From NCBI RefSeq assembly GCF_029222705.1, contig NZ_JARGZF010000002.1, forward strand, positions 930,001 to 994,000: a stretch of DNA of 64,000 nucleotides, read 5' to 3'. How positions within the stretch are numbered: the first letter of the stretch is position 1; every line of letters begins with the position of its first letter. Of the stretch, positions 34,023 through 42,402 are shown one piece after another. This DNA comes from Knoellia sp. p5-6-4. Lineage in GTDB: Bacteria; Actinomycetota; Actinomycetes; Actinomycetales; Dermatophilaceae. The notes beneath the pieces were generated by a model. It was not told the origin of the DNA and did not search any database. It saw nothing but the letters and a program-made list of their open reading frames with translations. The translations under genes and the position numbers were made by a program.

Positions 34023-35015
34023 CTAGTCGATCGCGATCGTGCGCCCGGACTGCGCGGACTCGATGCAGGCCTCGGCGACGCGGACGGTGGTCAGGCCCTG
34101 CTCCATGGTGACGATGTCGGCGCCCTCCTTGCCCAGCACCGCGTCGCGGAACATCTCGTGCTCCACCCGCAGCGGCTCGGGCTTGGGGATCGCGTAGCGC
34201 ACCACGTCGCCCTCGGAGACGCCGCGGAACTTCGCGATCGCGTCCCAGGTGGTGGCGATCTCGCCGTTGGCGAAGAAGGTCAGGTCCGCGGTCAGGGTGT
34301 CGGCGACGAAGGTGCCCCGCTCACCGGTGATCACGGTGACCCGCTCCTTCAACGGGGACAGCCAGTTCACCAGGTGGTTGGCCACCGTGCCCTTGCTCAG
34401 CGACGCCACCACCGCGACCAGGTCCTCGTGCTCGCGCCCGGACTTGTGCGCGGTGCGCGCCGACACCGAGGTGTAGGTCTGCTGGGTCACCCACGCGGTC
34501 AGGTCGATGTCGTGGGTGCCCAGGTCCTTGACCACCCCGACGTCGGCGATCCGGGCCGGGAACGGCCCCTGCCGGCGGGTGGCCACCTGGTACACGTCAC
34601 CGAGCTCACCGGCCTCCAACCGGGCCCGGGCCTGCTGCAGCGCCGGGTTGTACCGCTCGATGTGCCCGACCGCGCCGACCAGCCCGGCGTCGGCGAACGC
34701 CCTCGCCAGCTTCGTCGCGCCCGGGGTGTCCTGCGCCAGCGGCTTCTCCACCAGCGCGTGCACCCCCGCCGCGGCCAGCGCCAGCCCGACCTGCTCGTGG
34801 TAGACCGTCGGCACCGCGACCATGCAGTAGTCGATCCCGGCCTCGATCAGCTCCTCCACGCTGCCCAGCACCGGGCGCCCACCGGCCACCCCGTGCGGGT
34901 CCCCACCGGGGTCGGCCACCGCGACCAGGTCCACCCCGTCCAGCGAGCCCAGCACCCGCGCGTGGTGCCGGCCCATCATGCCCAGCCCGATCAGGCCCGC
35001 CCGCAGGTTCGCCAT
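34023..35015 (-). CDS. wbpB: Gfo/Idh/MocA oxidoreductase (WbpB/WlbA-like)
   Basis: 330 residues. The N-terminal Rossmann motif GLIGLGMMGRHHARVL, EKPLA, GHIERYNPA and DLGTHDIDLTAWV match the WbpB/WlbA group, which oxidises the 3-hydroxyl of UDP-GlcNAcA with NAD to give the 3-keto sugar for the aminotransferase. The ATG overlaps the aminotransferase stop (TGATG); a GTG one codon earlier is also possible. It is the last gene of a four-gene operon running 38093 to 34023. Other inositol-dehydrogenase-like roles are less likely in this context. Confidence 0.85.
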   Translation of the reverse strand: MANLRAGLIGLGMMGRHHARVLGSLDGVDLVAVADPGGDPHGVAGGRPVLGSVEELIEAGIDYCMVAVPTVYHEQVGLALAAAGVHALVEKPLAQDTPGATKLARAFADAGLVGAVGHIERYNPALQQARARLEAGELGDVYQVATRRQGPFPARIADVGVVKDLGTHDIDLTAWVTQQTYTSVSARTAHKSGREHEDLVAVVASLSKGTVANHLVNWLSPLKERVTVITGERGTFVADTLTADLTFFANGEIATTWDAIAKFRGVSEGDVVRYAIPKPEPLRVEHEMFRDAVLGKEGADIVTMEQGLTTVRVAEACIESAQSGRTIAID

Positions 35016-36151
35016 CACGCACCCGCCTTTGCCAGGGCGTTCACCGCGGTCACGATCCGCTCCAGGTCACCCTGGCTCAGCGACGGGTGCACCGGCAGCG
35101 ACAGGCACTCCGCGGCCGCCTTCGCGGTCTGCGGCAGGTCCGCGTGCGGAGCGTGCGCGAACGGCGCCAGCTGGTGGTTCGGCACCGGGTAGAACATCCC
35201 CGACCCCACCGCATACTCGCTCTTGAGCGCGGCCGCGAACCCGTCCCGGTCCGCCGGCACCCGCACCGTGTACTGGTGGTACACGTGCACCGCCCCCGGC
35301 GCCACCGGCGGCGTCACGACACCTTCCAGGTTCGCGGACAGGAACGCCGCGTTCTCCTGCCGACGCTTCGTCCAGCCGTCCACCTTCTTCAGCTGCTCCC
35401 GCCCGATCGCGGCGTGGATGTCGGTCATCCGGTTGTTAAACCCGACCACCTCGTTGTGGTACTGCTTCTCCATCCCCTGGTTGCGGTACAGGCGCATCAG
35501 CCGCTCGACCTGCGCGTTGGCCACCGACACCATGCCGCCCTCACCGGAGGTCATGTTCTTCGTCGGGTACAGCGAGAACATCGCGAACGACCCGAACGCC
35601 CCCACCGGGGTCCCACCCAGCGACGCCCCGTGCGCCTGCGCCGCGTCCTCGAACACCTGCAGGCCGTGCCTGTCCGCGATGGCCATCAGCTGGTCCATCT
35701 TCGCCGGGTGCCCGTACAGGTGCACCGGCATGATCCCCACCGTCTTGTCGGTGATGGCCGCCTCGACCGCGCCCGGGTCCAGGCAGAAGTCATCCGCGGA
35801 GATGTCCGCGAACACCGGCGTCGCCCCCGTCAACGCCACCGAGTTCGCCGTCGCCGCGAACGTGAACGACGGCACGACCACCTCGTCCCCGGCCTTGACC
35901 CCGCACGACAGCAGGCCCAGGTGCTGACCCGACGTGCCCGAGTTCACCGCCACGCACGCCCGCCCCAGGCCGAAGTGCTCGGCGAACTCCGCCTCGAACG
36001 CCGCGACCTCCGGGCCCTGCGCCAGCATCCCCGAGCGCATCACCCGGTCCACCGCCGCCCGCTCCTCGTCACCGATGATCGGCCTCGCGGGCGGGATGAA
36101 CTCCAGCGCCTCGTCCGTCCCAGTCGTTCCGGTCGTTCCAGGGGTCGTCAC
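35015..36151 (-). CDS. wbpE: DegT/DnrJ/EryC1/StrS aminotransferase (WbpE-like)
   Basis: 378 residues. VNSGTSGQHLGLL binds the PLP phosphate, FEDAAQAHGAS carries the ring-stacking aspartate, and K198 in SLYPTKNMTSGEGG forms the PLP aldimine. It should aminate UDP-3-keto-GlcNAcA at C3, using glutamate. An N-terminal Thr/Gly-rich tail of about 14 residues is extra. The GTG start overlaps the stop of the acetyltransferase gene (GTGA), so the enzymes of the pathway are co-translated. Confidence 0.92.
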   Translation of the reverse strand: MTTPGTTGTTGTDEALEFIPPARPIIGDEERAAVDRVMRSGMLAQGPEVAAFEAEFAEHFGLGRACVAVNSGTSGQHLGLLSCGVKAGDEVVVPSFTFAATANSVALTGATPVFADISADDFCLDPGAVEAAITDKTVGIMPVHLYGHPAKMDQLMAIADRHGLQVFEDAAQAHGASLGGTPVGAFGSFAMFSLYPTKNMTSGEGGMVSVANAQVERLMRLYRNQGMEKQYHNEVVGFNNRMTDIHAAIGREQLKKVDGWTKRRQENAAFLSANLEGVVTPPVAPGAVHVYHQYTVRVPADRDGFAAALKSEYAVGSGMFYPVPNHQLAPFAHAPHADLPQTAKAAAECLSLPVHPSLSQGDLERIVTAVNALAKAGA

Positions 36152-36756
36152 TGCTCAGCCTCCACGAGGGTGTCGGTGTCCTTCTCGATGTACTTCTGTC
36201 CGGTCTTCGGGCAGACCCAGCTGCCCTCGCCGCCGTCGGGGTCGCGCTCCAGCGGCACCCCGGCGCGGCCCACCCAGCGCAGCCGCTTGGCAGGAACACC
36301 GGCGACCAGGGCGAAGTCGGGCACGTCGCGGTTGACCACGGACCCGGCCGCCACCAGCGCCCACCGACCCACCGTCACCGGGGCGATGCAGACCGCGCGG
36401 GCCCCGATCGAGGCGCCCTCACGGACCGTCACGCCGACGGCCTCCCAGTCGTCGCCGCGCTTCAGGGCGCCGTCCGGGGTGACCGCACGCGGGTAGTGGT
36501 CGTTGGTGAACACGACCGCCGGCCCCACGAACACCCCGTCCTCGAGGACGGCCGGCTCGTAGACCAGCGCGTAGTTCTGCAGCTTGCAGTTGTCGCCCAT
36601 CCGGACCCCGGTGCCGACATAGGCGCCGCGGCCGACGACGCAGTTCTCCCCCAGCTGGGCGCCTTCGCGCACCTGCGCCAGATGCCACACCGACGTGCCG
36701 TCACCGATCTGCGCGTCGGCCGAGACATCGGCCGACTCCACGATCCGCACCGCCAT
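36148..36756 (-). CDS. wbpD: Left-handed beta-helix N-acetyltransferase (WbpD-like)
   Basis: 202 residues of hexapeptide repeats (for example IGDGTSVWHLAQVREGAQLGE, in which VWH is a family marker) with a loop FTNDHYPRA and the ASIGARAVCIAPVTVG coil. This matches WbpD, which acetylates the 3-amino group of UDP-GlcNAc3NA from acetyl-CoA. The C-terminal 35 residues add a WVCPKTGQKY segment, as in some homologues. AGGAG lies 8 nt before the ATG, and 2 nt separate it from the dehydrogenase stop. The active form would be a trimer. Confidence 0.9.
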   Translation of the reverse strand: MAVRIVESADVSADAQIGDGTSVWHLAQVREGAQLGENCVVGRGAYVGTGVRMGDNCKLQNYALVYEPAVLEDGVFVGPAVVFTNDHYPRAVTPDGALKRGDDWEAVGVTVREGASIGARAVCIAPVTVGRWALVAAGSVVNRDVPDFALVAGVPAKRLRWVGRAGVPLERDPDGGEGSWVCPKTGQKYIEKDTDTLVEAEQ

Positions 36757-36758
36757 GG

Positions 36759-38093
36759 TCAGCGCTCCTGCTCGGCCTGGCCGACGACGAGAAAGCGGAC
36801 CCCGTCGAACTTCGCCCTGTCGAGCAGGCGGCGGCCGTCGACGACGACCCGCACCCCCGGGAAGTCCTCCTTGCCCAGCCCGGCGTACTCGGCGTGGTCG
36901 GCCTGCACGACCACCACGTCGGCCGGCTGGCCCAGCTCGAAGGCCTCCCAGCCGAAGCCCTCCAGCTCCCGCGCGGAGTACATCGGGTCGTGCACCAGCA
37001 CGCTCGCCCCCGCCTCCCGCAGCGCCTCGACCGTGGCGAACACCCCCGAGAACGCCGTCTCCTTCACCCCACCGCGGTACGACGCACCGAGGACCACCGC
37101 CCGCTTCCCGGACAGGTCACCACCAGCGGCACCGACCGCCAGGCCCACCGTGTACGCCGGCATCGCCGCGTTCGCCTCCCGCGCCGCCCGCACCACCGTC
37201 GCGTCCGGGTCGTTCCACAGGTACAGCCGCGGGTACACCGGGATGCAGTGCCCCCCGACCGCGATCCCCGGACGGTGGATGTGGGAGTACGGCTGGGAGT
37301 TGGACGCCTCGATCACCTGGTACACGTCAATCCCGTGCCTGGCCGCGAACGCCCCGAACTGGTTCGCCAACCCGATGTTCACGTCCCGGTACGTCGTCTC
37401 GGCCAGCTTGGCCATCTCGGCCGCCTCCGCCGACCCCAGGTCCCACACCCCGTTGCCGCGCGGCAGGTCCAGCCGCTCGTCGAACTGCAGCACCTGCTCG
37501 TAGAACTCCACCGCCGCCTTCGCCCCCGCCTCCGACAGGCCACCGACCAGCTTCGGGTACTTGCGCAGGTCCTCGAACACCCGACCGGTCAGCACCCGCT
37601 CCGGGGAGAACACCAAGTGGAAGTCCCGCCCCTCCACCAGGCCCGAACCCGCCTCCAGCATCGGCTTCCACCGGGTGCGGGTCGTGCCCACCGGCAGCGT
37701 GGTCTCGTAGACCACCAGCGTGCCCGGCTTCAGCCCCCGCGCGATGTCCTGGGTCGCCGAGTCCATCCACCCGAAGTCCGGCCGCGCCTGCTCGTCGACG
37801 AACAGCGGCACCACCACGACCACGGCATCGGAGTCCGCGACCGCAGCCGCAGTGTCCGTCGTCGCCGACAACCGGCCACCACCGGCCGAACCACCCGCAG
37901 CGGCCCCCTCACCGGTGACCTCGCCCAGGTACTCCCCCAGGTGCGCCTCCCCCGGGAACGGCTCGGTCCCAGCGTTCACCAGCTCCACCACCGACGCGTT
38001 CACGTCAGCACCGAACACCTCGTGCCCGGACCTGGCGAACTGCACCGCCAACGGCAGGCCGATCTTGCCCAGGCCCACAACCGTGATCTTCAC
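36759..38093 (-). CDS. wbpA: UDP-HexNAc 6-dehydrogenase (WbpA-like)
   Basis: 444 residues. NAD site ITVVGLGKIGLPLAVQFA, FSPERVLTG, and the catalytic C283 in GGHCIPV, which is the UDP-GlcNAc/ManNAc dehydrogenase form rather than the GGxCLPKD form of UDP-glucose dehydrogenases. It would oxidise C6 of UDP-GlcNAc to the uronic acid in two NAD-dependent steps. A Gly/Ala-rich insertion (about residues 58-78) is unusual. The GTG has GAAGGA upstream, and a candidate -10 (TAGTAT) lies at 38130. It is the first gene of the wbpA-D-E-B-like operon. Confidence 0.92.
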   Translation of the reverse strand: MKITVVGLGKIGLPLAVQFARSGHEVFGADVNASVVELVNAGTEPFPGEAHLGEYLGEVTGEGAAAGGSAGGGRLSATTDTAAAVADSDAVVVVVPLFVDEQARPDFGWMDSATQDIARGLKPGTLVVYETTLPVGTTRTRWKPMLEAGSGLVEGRDFHLVFSPERVLTGRVFEDLRKYPKLVGGLSEAGAKAAVEFYEQVLQFDERLDLPRGNGVWDLGSAEAAEMAKLAETTYRDVNIGLANQFGAFAARHGIDVYQVIEASNSQPYSHIHRPGIAVGGHCIPVYPRLYLWNDPDATVVRAAREANAAMPAYTVGLAVGAAGGDLSGKRAVVLGASYRGGVKETAFSGVFATVEALREAGASVLVHDPMYSARELEGFGWEAFELGQPADVVVVQADHAEYAGLGKEDFPGVRVVVDGRRLLDRAKFDGVRFLVVGQAEQER

Positions 38094-38129
38094 AGGGGTT
38101 CCTTCACTCTCGGGGGGTTACCGGCGTCG

Positions 38130-38135
38130 ATACTA
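38130..38135 (-). promoter_or_regulatory. Candidate -10 of the wbpA-D-E-B-like operon
   Basis: TAGTAT on the minus strand, 36 nt before the GTG. The leader would be about 30 nt and contain the GAAGGA Shine-Dalgarno, unlike the leaderless genes nearby. Confidence 0.45.
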
Positions 38136-38194
38136 GAGCCTGCGCCGCCGCCGGCCCCATTCCGGTGCGGAGGATGCACGGGGGTCGCGCACGT

Positions 38195-38200
38195 TAATGT
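38195..38200 (+). promoter_or_regulatory. -10 element of a leaderless promoter (ugd)
   Basis: TAATGT, N6, GTG. It faces away from the operon promoter at 38130 within a 113-bp gap. Confidence 0.55.
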
Positions 38201-38206
38201 CGCCGT

Positions 38207-39538
38207 GTGAACCTCGCGATCTCTGTCATCGGCACCGGCTACCTGGGCGCGGTGCACGCGGCGTGCATGGCCGACCTGGGGCACACCGTGGTCGGGGTCG
38301 ACAGCGACCCGGCCAAGGTGGAGGCGCTCAACGCGGGTCGGGCGCCGTTGTTCGAGCCGGGTCTGGACGAGCTGCTCGCGCGGGTGCTGCCGACCGGGCG
38401 GTTGCGGTTCACCACCGAAATCGCCGAGGTCGCCGACGCGTCCGTGCACTTCGTGTGCGTGGGGACCCCGCAGATGGTCGGGGAGAACGCGGCGGACACC
38501 ACCTTCGTGTATGCCGTGGTGGACGCGTTGGCGCCGCACGTCAAGCCCGGTGCGCTGGTGGTGGGCAAGTCGACGGTGCCGGTGGGCACGGCGAAGAAGC
38601 TGCGCAAGAAGCTGGCCGCGCGGGTCCGCGACGGGGTGGAGGCGCGGCTGGCGTGGAACCCCGAGTTCCTGCGGGAGGGCTTCGCGATCGAGGACACCGT
38701 GGCCCCGGACCGGTTCGTCTACGGGGTGCACCGTGAGAGCGCCGAGGCGGACGTGGCGCTGCTGGACCAGGTGTATGCCGCGCCGCTGGCGAACGGGACG
38801 CCGCGGCTGGTGATGGACTACGCCACCGCCGAGCTGGTCAAGGTGGCCGCCAACGCCTTCCTGGCCACCAAGATCTCGTTCATCAACGCCATGTCCGAGG
38901 TGTGCGAGGCCGCCGGCGGTGACGTGGTGGCCCTGGCCGAGGCGATCGGGCACGACGACCGGATCGGGCGCAAGTTCCTCGGCGCCGGGGTCGGGTTCGG
39001 CGGTGGCTGCCTGCCCAAGGACATCCGGGCGTTCATGGCCCGGGCCGGCGAGCTAGGCGCCGACCAGGCGCTGACGTTCCTGCGGGAGGTGGACCAGATC
39101 AACCTGCGCCGCCGGGCCCGGATGGTCGACCTCGCCCGCGCCGAGTGCGGCGGCACCCTGGTCGGCAAGCGGGTCGCGGTGCTCGGGGCCGCGTTCAAGC
39201 CCAACAGCGACGACGTGCGCGACTCCCCGGCCCTGGACATCGCCCAGGCCGCCCGCGCCGCGGGTGGGCGGGTCACCGTGCACGACCCTAAGGCCATCCC
39301 CAACGCGCAGCGCACCCGCCCCGACCTCGACTACGCGCACACCGTCGAGGAGGCCTGCAAGGGCGCCGACGTGGTGCTCCACCTCACCGAGTGGCAGGAG
39401 TACCGCGACCTCGACCCGGCGGCCCTGAAGACCGTGGTCGCGACCCCGGCGATCATCGACGGCCGCAACGCCCTCGACGCCGACGCCTGGCGCGCCGCGG
39501 GCTGGACCTACCGCGCCCTCGGCCGACCGCACGCCTGA
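38207..39538 (+). CDS. ugd: UDP-glucose 6-dehydrogenase
   Basis: 443 residues. SVIGTGYLGAVHAACMA binds NAD, VGTPQ and STVPVGTA line the sugar site, WNPEFLREG follows, and C268 in GFGGGCLPKD is the catalytic cysteine of the UDP-glucose/GDP-mannose type. It makes UDP-glucuronate in the cytoplasm, probably for the same surface glycan. It diverges from the wbpA-like gene. The GTG start has TAATGT 6 nt upstream and no Shine-Dalgarno. GDP-mannose as substrate is less likely but not excluded. Confidence 0.92.
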   Translation: MNLAISVIGTGYLGAVHAACMADLGHTVVGVDSDPAKVEALNAGRAPLFEPGLDELLARVLPTGRLRFTTEIAEVADASVHFVCVGTPQMVGENAADTTFVYAVVDALAPHVKPGALVVGKSTVPVGTAKKLRKKLAARVRDGVEARLAWNPEFLREGFAIEDTVAPDRFVYGVHRESAEADVALLDQVYAAPLANGTPRLVMDYATAELVKVAANAFLATKISFINAMSEVCEAAGGDVVALAEAIGHDDRIGRKFLGAGVGFGGGCLPKDIRAFMARAGELGADQALTFLREVDQINLRRRARMVDLARAECGGTLVGKRVAVLGAAFKPNSDDVRDSPALDIAQAARAAGGRVTVHDPKAIPNAQRTRPDLDYAHTVEEACKGADVVLHLTEWQEYRDLDPAALKTVVATPAIIDGRNALDADAWRAAGWTYRALGRPHA

Positions 39539-39583
39539 CGGCAACGGACTTGCGTCCCTCAGCGCCGGTGTGAGGATGAGGGG

Positions 39584-40039
39584 ATGACCCTGAAGCACCA
39601 GAACGACCCGCACCTGATCCGCCAGCTCATGGAGGATCCGGGCATCTGGGTGGTGGTCGGCCTGTCCACGAACCAGCGGCGGGCGGCATACGACGTGGCA
39701 CGGTGGCTGAAGCACGAGCTCGGCAAGGGCATCATCCCCGTGCACCCCAAGGCGGAGACCGTGCACGGCGAGCAGGGCTACGCGTCGCTGGCCGACATCC
39801 CGGACGGCACGGACCTGAAGGTGGTCGACTGCTTCGTCAACTCCGAGCACGTCGGCGCCGTCGTCGACGACGCGATCGAGCACAAGGACCGGCTCCTCAT
39901 CGACGCCATCTGGATGCAGCAGGGGGTCATCGACGAGGACGCCGCCGAGCGGGCCCGGCAGGCAGGGCTGGGCGTCGTGATGGACACCTGCCCCAAGACG
40001 GAGCACCCACGGGTCCGCCACGAGGGCATGATGCGCTAG
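39584..40039 (+). CDS. CoA-binding domain protein (YccU-like)
   Basis: 151 residues. The Rossmann-like CoA-binding domain shows in WVVVGLSTNQRRAAYDVARWL, IIPVHPKAETVHGEQGYASL and DCFVNSEHVGAVVDDAI, with WMQQGVID and CPKTEHPR near the end. Small YccU-type proteins bind CoA; their role is unknown. A GAGG/GAGGGG stretch lies directly before the ATG. It converges with purE across 6 nt, where a short palindrome (40040-40054) covers the purE stop codon. Confidence 0.88.
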   Translation: MTLKHQNDPHLIRQLMEDPGIWVVVGLSTNQRRAAYDVARWLKHELGKGIIPVHPKAETVHGEQGYASLADIPDGTDLKVVDCFVNSEHVGAVVDDAIEHKDRLLIDAIWMQQGVIDEDAAERARQAGLGVVMDTCPKTEHPRVRHEGMMR

Positions 40040-40045
40040 TCGCGC

Positions 40046-40579
40046 TCAGCGCGAGCGGCGCTCCCGCAGCGCCGCACCCTTCGCGTGCGCCTGGTCGCGC
40101 AGGGCTGCCTGGAAGGCGGTCATCGCCTCACGCAACCGCTGGGCCTCGGCACCCTCACCCGCGGCGAGGATGCGGGCGGCGAGCAGCCCGGCGTTGCGGG
40201 CCCCGCCGATCGAGACCGTCGCCACGGGCACCCCTGCCGGCATCTGGACGATCGAGAGCAGGCTGTCCATGCCGTCGAGGTGCTTCAGGGGCACGGGCAC
40301 GCCGATGACCGGCAGGGGCGTGACGGAGGCGAGCATGCCCGGTAGGTGGGCCGCTCCCCCGGCCCCGGCGATGACGACGCGCAGACCGCGCTCGGCCGCC
40401 TGCTGGCCGTAGGCGATCATCTCGTCGGGCATGCGGTGGGCCGAGACCACGTCCGCCTCGAACGGGATGTCGAACTCCGCGAGGGCGGTTGCCGCGTGCT
40501 CCATCACGGGCCAGTCGCTGTCGCTGCCCATGACGAGGCCGACGAGGGGCTGCCGTGTGGCGGCAGGCTGCACACTCAT
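40046..40579 (-). CDS. purE: 5-(carboxyamino)imidazole ribonucleotide mutase
   Basis: 177 residues. [17 protein letters not shown] and VVSAHRMPD are the substrate-binding motifs of class I PurE, and [11 protein letters not shown] carries the catalytic region. It moves the carboxylate of N5-CAIR to C4 in purine synthesis. The ATG overlaps the purK stop (ATGA), so PurK and PurE, which act in sequence, are co-translated. The length is normal. Confidence 0.96.
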   Translation of the reverse strand: MSVQPAATRQPLVGLVMGSDSDWPVMEHAATALAEFDIPFEADVVSAHRMPDEMIAYGQQAAERGLRVVIAGAGGAAHLPGMLASVTPLPVIGVPVPLKHLDGMDSLLSIVQMPAGVPVATVSIGGARNAGLLAARILAAGEGAEAQRLREAMTAFQAALRDQAHAKGAALRERRSR

Positions 40580-41787
40580 TCCGTGATCACTCCCGAGAGG
40601 TAGTCGGCGGCGTGGCCGGCCCGCTCGCGCAGGTCGTCGAGGTCGGCGCCGCTCACGTTGACGTGGCCGATCTTGCGGCCGGGTCGCACGCCCTTGCCGT
40701 AGAGGTGGACCTTGAGCCCGGGGTCGCGAGCCATGATGTGCCGGTACGCCGGGTACAGCTGCGGGTAGTCACCGCCCAGCACGTTGGCCATCACCGTGAA
40801 CGGCTCCCGCGGCGCAGGCGTCCCGAGCGGCAGGTCGAGCACCGCGCGCAGGTGCTGCTCGAACTGCCCGGTAACCGCCCCGTCCATGCTCCAGTGCCCG
40901 CTGTTGTGGGGGCGCATCGCCAGCTCGTTGACGACGTATGCCGGGGAGCCCGTCTCGGGGTCCCTCACCTCGAACATCTCGACGGCGAAGACACCGGTGA
41001 CGCCGAGGTTCTCGGCGATGCGCAGACCCGCCTCGGTGGCCACCGCGGCCAGGTGCGGGTCGAGGTCGGGGGCCGGGGCCAGCACCTGGGTGCAGATGCC
41101 GTCGGTCTGCACGGTCTCGACCACCGGCCACGCGGCCGCCTGGTCGGAGGGGCTGCGCGCCACCAGCACGGCGAGCTCGCGGACGAAGTCGACCTTCTCC
41201 TCGAGCAGCAGCCCGTCGGCGAGCGGCCCGCTGCCGGCCTCGGCGTCGTGCACGGCGTCTGCCAGCCAGTCGCCGAGGTCGTCGACCGAGGAGACCACCC
41301 GCACGCCCTTGCCGTCATAGCCGCCGCGCGGCGTCTTGACCACCAGCGGCCAGCCCACCTGGGCGGCGAACTGCTCGACCTCGGCGGCGGTGCGCGCCTG
41401 GGCCCACGCCGGGCAGGCGACGTCGATCTCCGTGAGGCGGTGGCGCATGGCCAGCTTGTCCTGCGCGAAGAGCAGCGCAGCAGGGCTGGGGTGCATCACG
41501 GCGCCGTCCGCCTCCAGGGCGGCGAGCACCTCCGGCGGGACGTGCTCGTGGTCGAAGGTCACCACGTCGCACTCTCGCGCAAAGGCCCGCACCGCCTCGA
41601 CCTCCCGGTGGTCGCCCACCGGCGAGGAGGGCACGACCTGCGCGGCGGCGGCGTCAGGGGCCTCGGCCAGCACGCTGAGCGTGATGGCGAGCTCGGCCGC
41701 CGGCGCCGCGCACATCCGCGCGAGCTGGCCGCCGCCGATGATGCCGACCACGGGGAACCCGCCGGGTGCACGCTGGGGGGAGGTCAC
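40576..41787 (-). CDS. purK: 5-(carboxyamino)imidazole ribonucleotide synthase
   Basis: 403 residues, ATP-grasp fold. [15 protein letters not shown] opens the N-terminal domain, [15 protein letters not shown] is the ATP-binding loop, and [13 protein letters not shown] near residue 290 is a PurK signature. It carboxylates AIR with ATP and bicarbonate. The GTG at 41787 is preceded by TATCCT and 7 nt, so the mRNA is probably leaderless; a longer start at 41811 would lie upstream of that site. Confidence 0.96.
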   Translation of the reverse strand: MTSPQRAPGGFPVVGIIGGGQLARMCAAPAAELAITLSVLAEAPDAAAAQVVPSSPVGDHREVEAVRAFARECDVVTFDHEHVPPEVLAALEADGAVMHPSPAALLFAQDKLAMRHRLTEIDVACPAWAQARTAAEVEQFAAQVGWPLVVKTPRGGYDGKGVRVVSSVDDLGDWLADAVHDAEAGSGPLADGLLLEEKVDFVRELAVLVARSPSDQAAAWPVVETVQTDGICTQVLAPAPDLDPHLAAVATEAGLRIAENLGVTGVFAVEMFEVRDPETGSPAYVVNELAMRPHNSGHWSMDGAVTGQFEQHLRAVLDLPLGTPAPREPFTVMANVLGGDYPQLYPAYRHIMARDPGLKVHLYGKGVRPGRKIGHVNVSGADLDDLRERAGHAADYLSGVITE

Positions 41788-41794
41788 GAGCGCG

Positions 41795-41800
41795 AGGATA
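41795..41800 (-). promoter_or_regulatory. -10 element of a leaderless promoter (purK-purE)
   Basis: TATCCT, N7, GTG on the minus strand. Confidence 0.55.
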
Positions 41801-41857
41801 TCGGGGGCCACGACCCACAGGCGCGGCGCCTGCGCTCGTTCGCACGGCGTGGGCGGC

Positions 41858-41863
41858 TAGGCT
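41858..41863 (+). promoter_or_regulatory. -10 element of a leaderless promoter (gtrA)
   Basis: TAGGCT, N6, GTG. Divergent from the purK promoter, 58 bp away. Confidence 0.55.
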
Positions 41864-41869
41864 CGCTGG

Positions 41870-42382
41870 GTGCGTGCACCCATTGCCCGGCTGGTCGACC
41901 ACCTGCGCGGGACGATCCACATCCTCGTCCGCGAGGTCATCAAGTTCGGCCTGGTGGGCGCGGTGGCGTTCGTCGTCGACATCGGCCTGTTCAACCTGCT
42001 GCGCTTCGTCGGCGGCGAGGGCCCGCTCTACGACCGGCCGCTGACCGCCAAGGTCCTCTCCGTCTCGGCCGCCACGCTGGTGGCCTGGCTGGGCAACCGC
42101 TACTGGACCTTCCGGCACCGGCGCCGCGCCGCAGCCGCCCACGAGCTCGCCCTCTTCGTGGTGTTCAACGTCGCGGGAATGGTCATCGCGCTGATCTGCC
42201 TCGGGTTCTCGCACTACGTGCTCGACCTGCGCTCACCGCTGGCCGACAACGTCAGCGCCAACGGCGTGGGCCTGGTGCTCGGTACGCTGTTCCGCTTCTG
42301 GGCCTACCGCACCTTCGTCTTCTCCAAGGAGGAGATCCTGGAGGACACCTCGCCCCTGGCGGGGCACCCCGCCGAGCGCTGA
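41870..42382 (+). CDS. GtrA family membrane protein
   Basis: 170 residues with four membrane helices. The signature REVIKFGLVGAVAFVVDIGLFNLL, a central GNRYWTFRHR and a second half ending FRFWAYRTFVFS are diagnostic of GtrA. The family is linked to moving polyprenyl-phosphate sugars across the membrane for cell-surface glycans. A link to the GT2/DUF2304 pair at 5.9 kb is possible but not shown. GTG start, leaderless type. It converges with the histidine kinase gene. Confidence 0.92.
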   Translation: MRAPIARLVDHLRGTIHILVREVIKFGLVGAVAFVVDIGLFNLLRFVGGEGPLYDRPLTAKVLSVSAATLVAWLGNRYWTFRHRRRAAAAHELALFVVFNVAGMVIALICLGFSHYVLDLRSPLADNVSANGVGLVLGTLFRFWAYRTFVFSKEEILEDTSPLAGHPAER

Positions 42383-42402
42383 CGCCGAGGCGGCCGAGCC
42401 GC

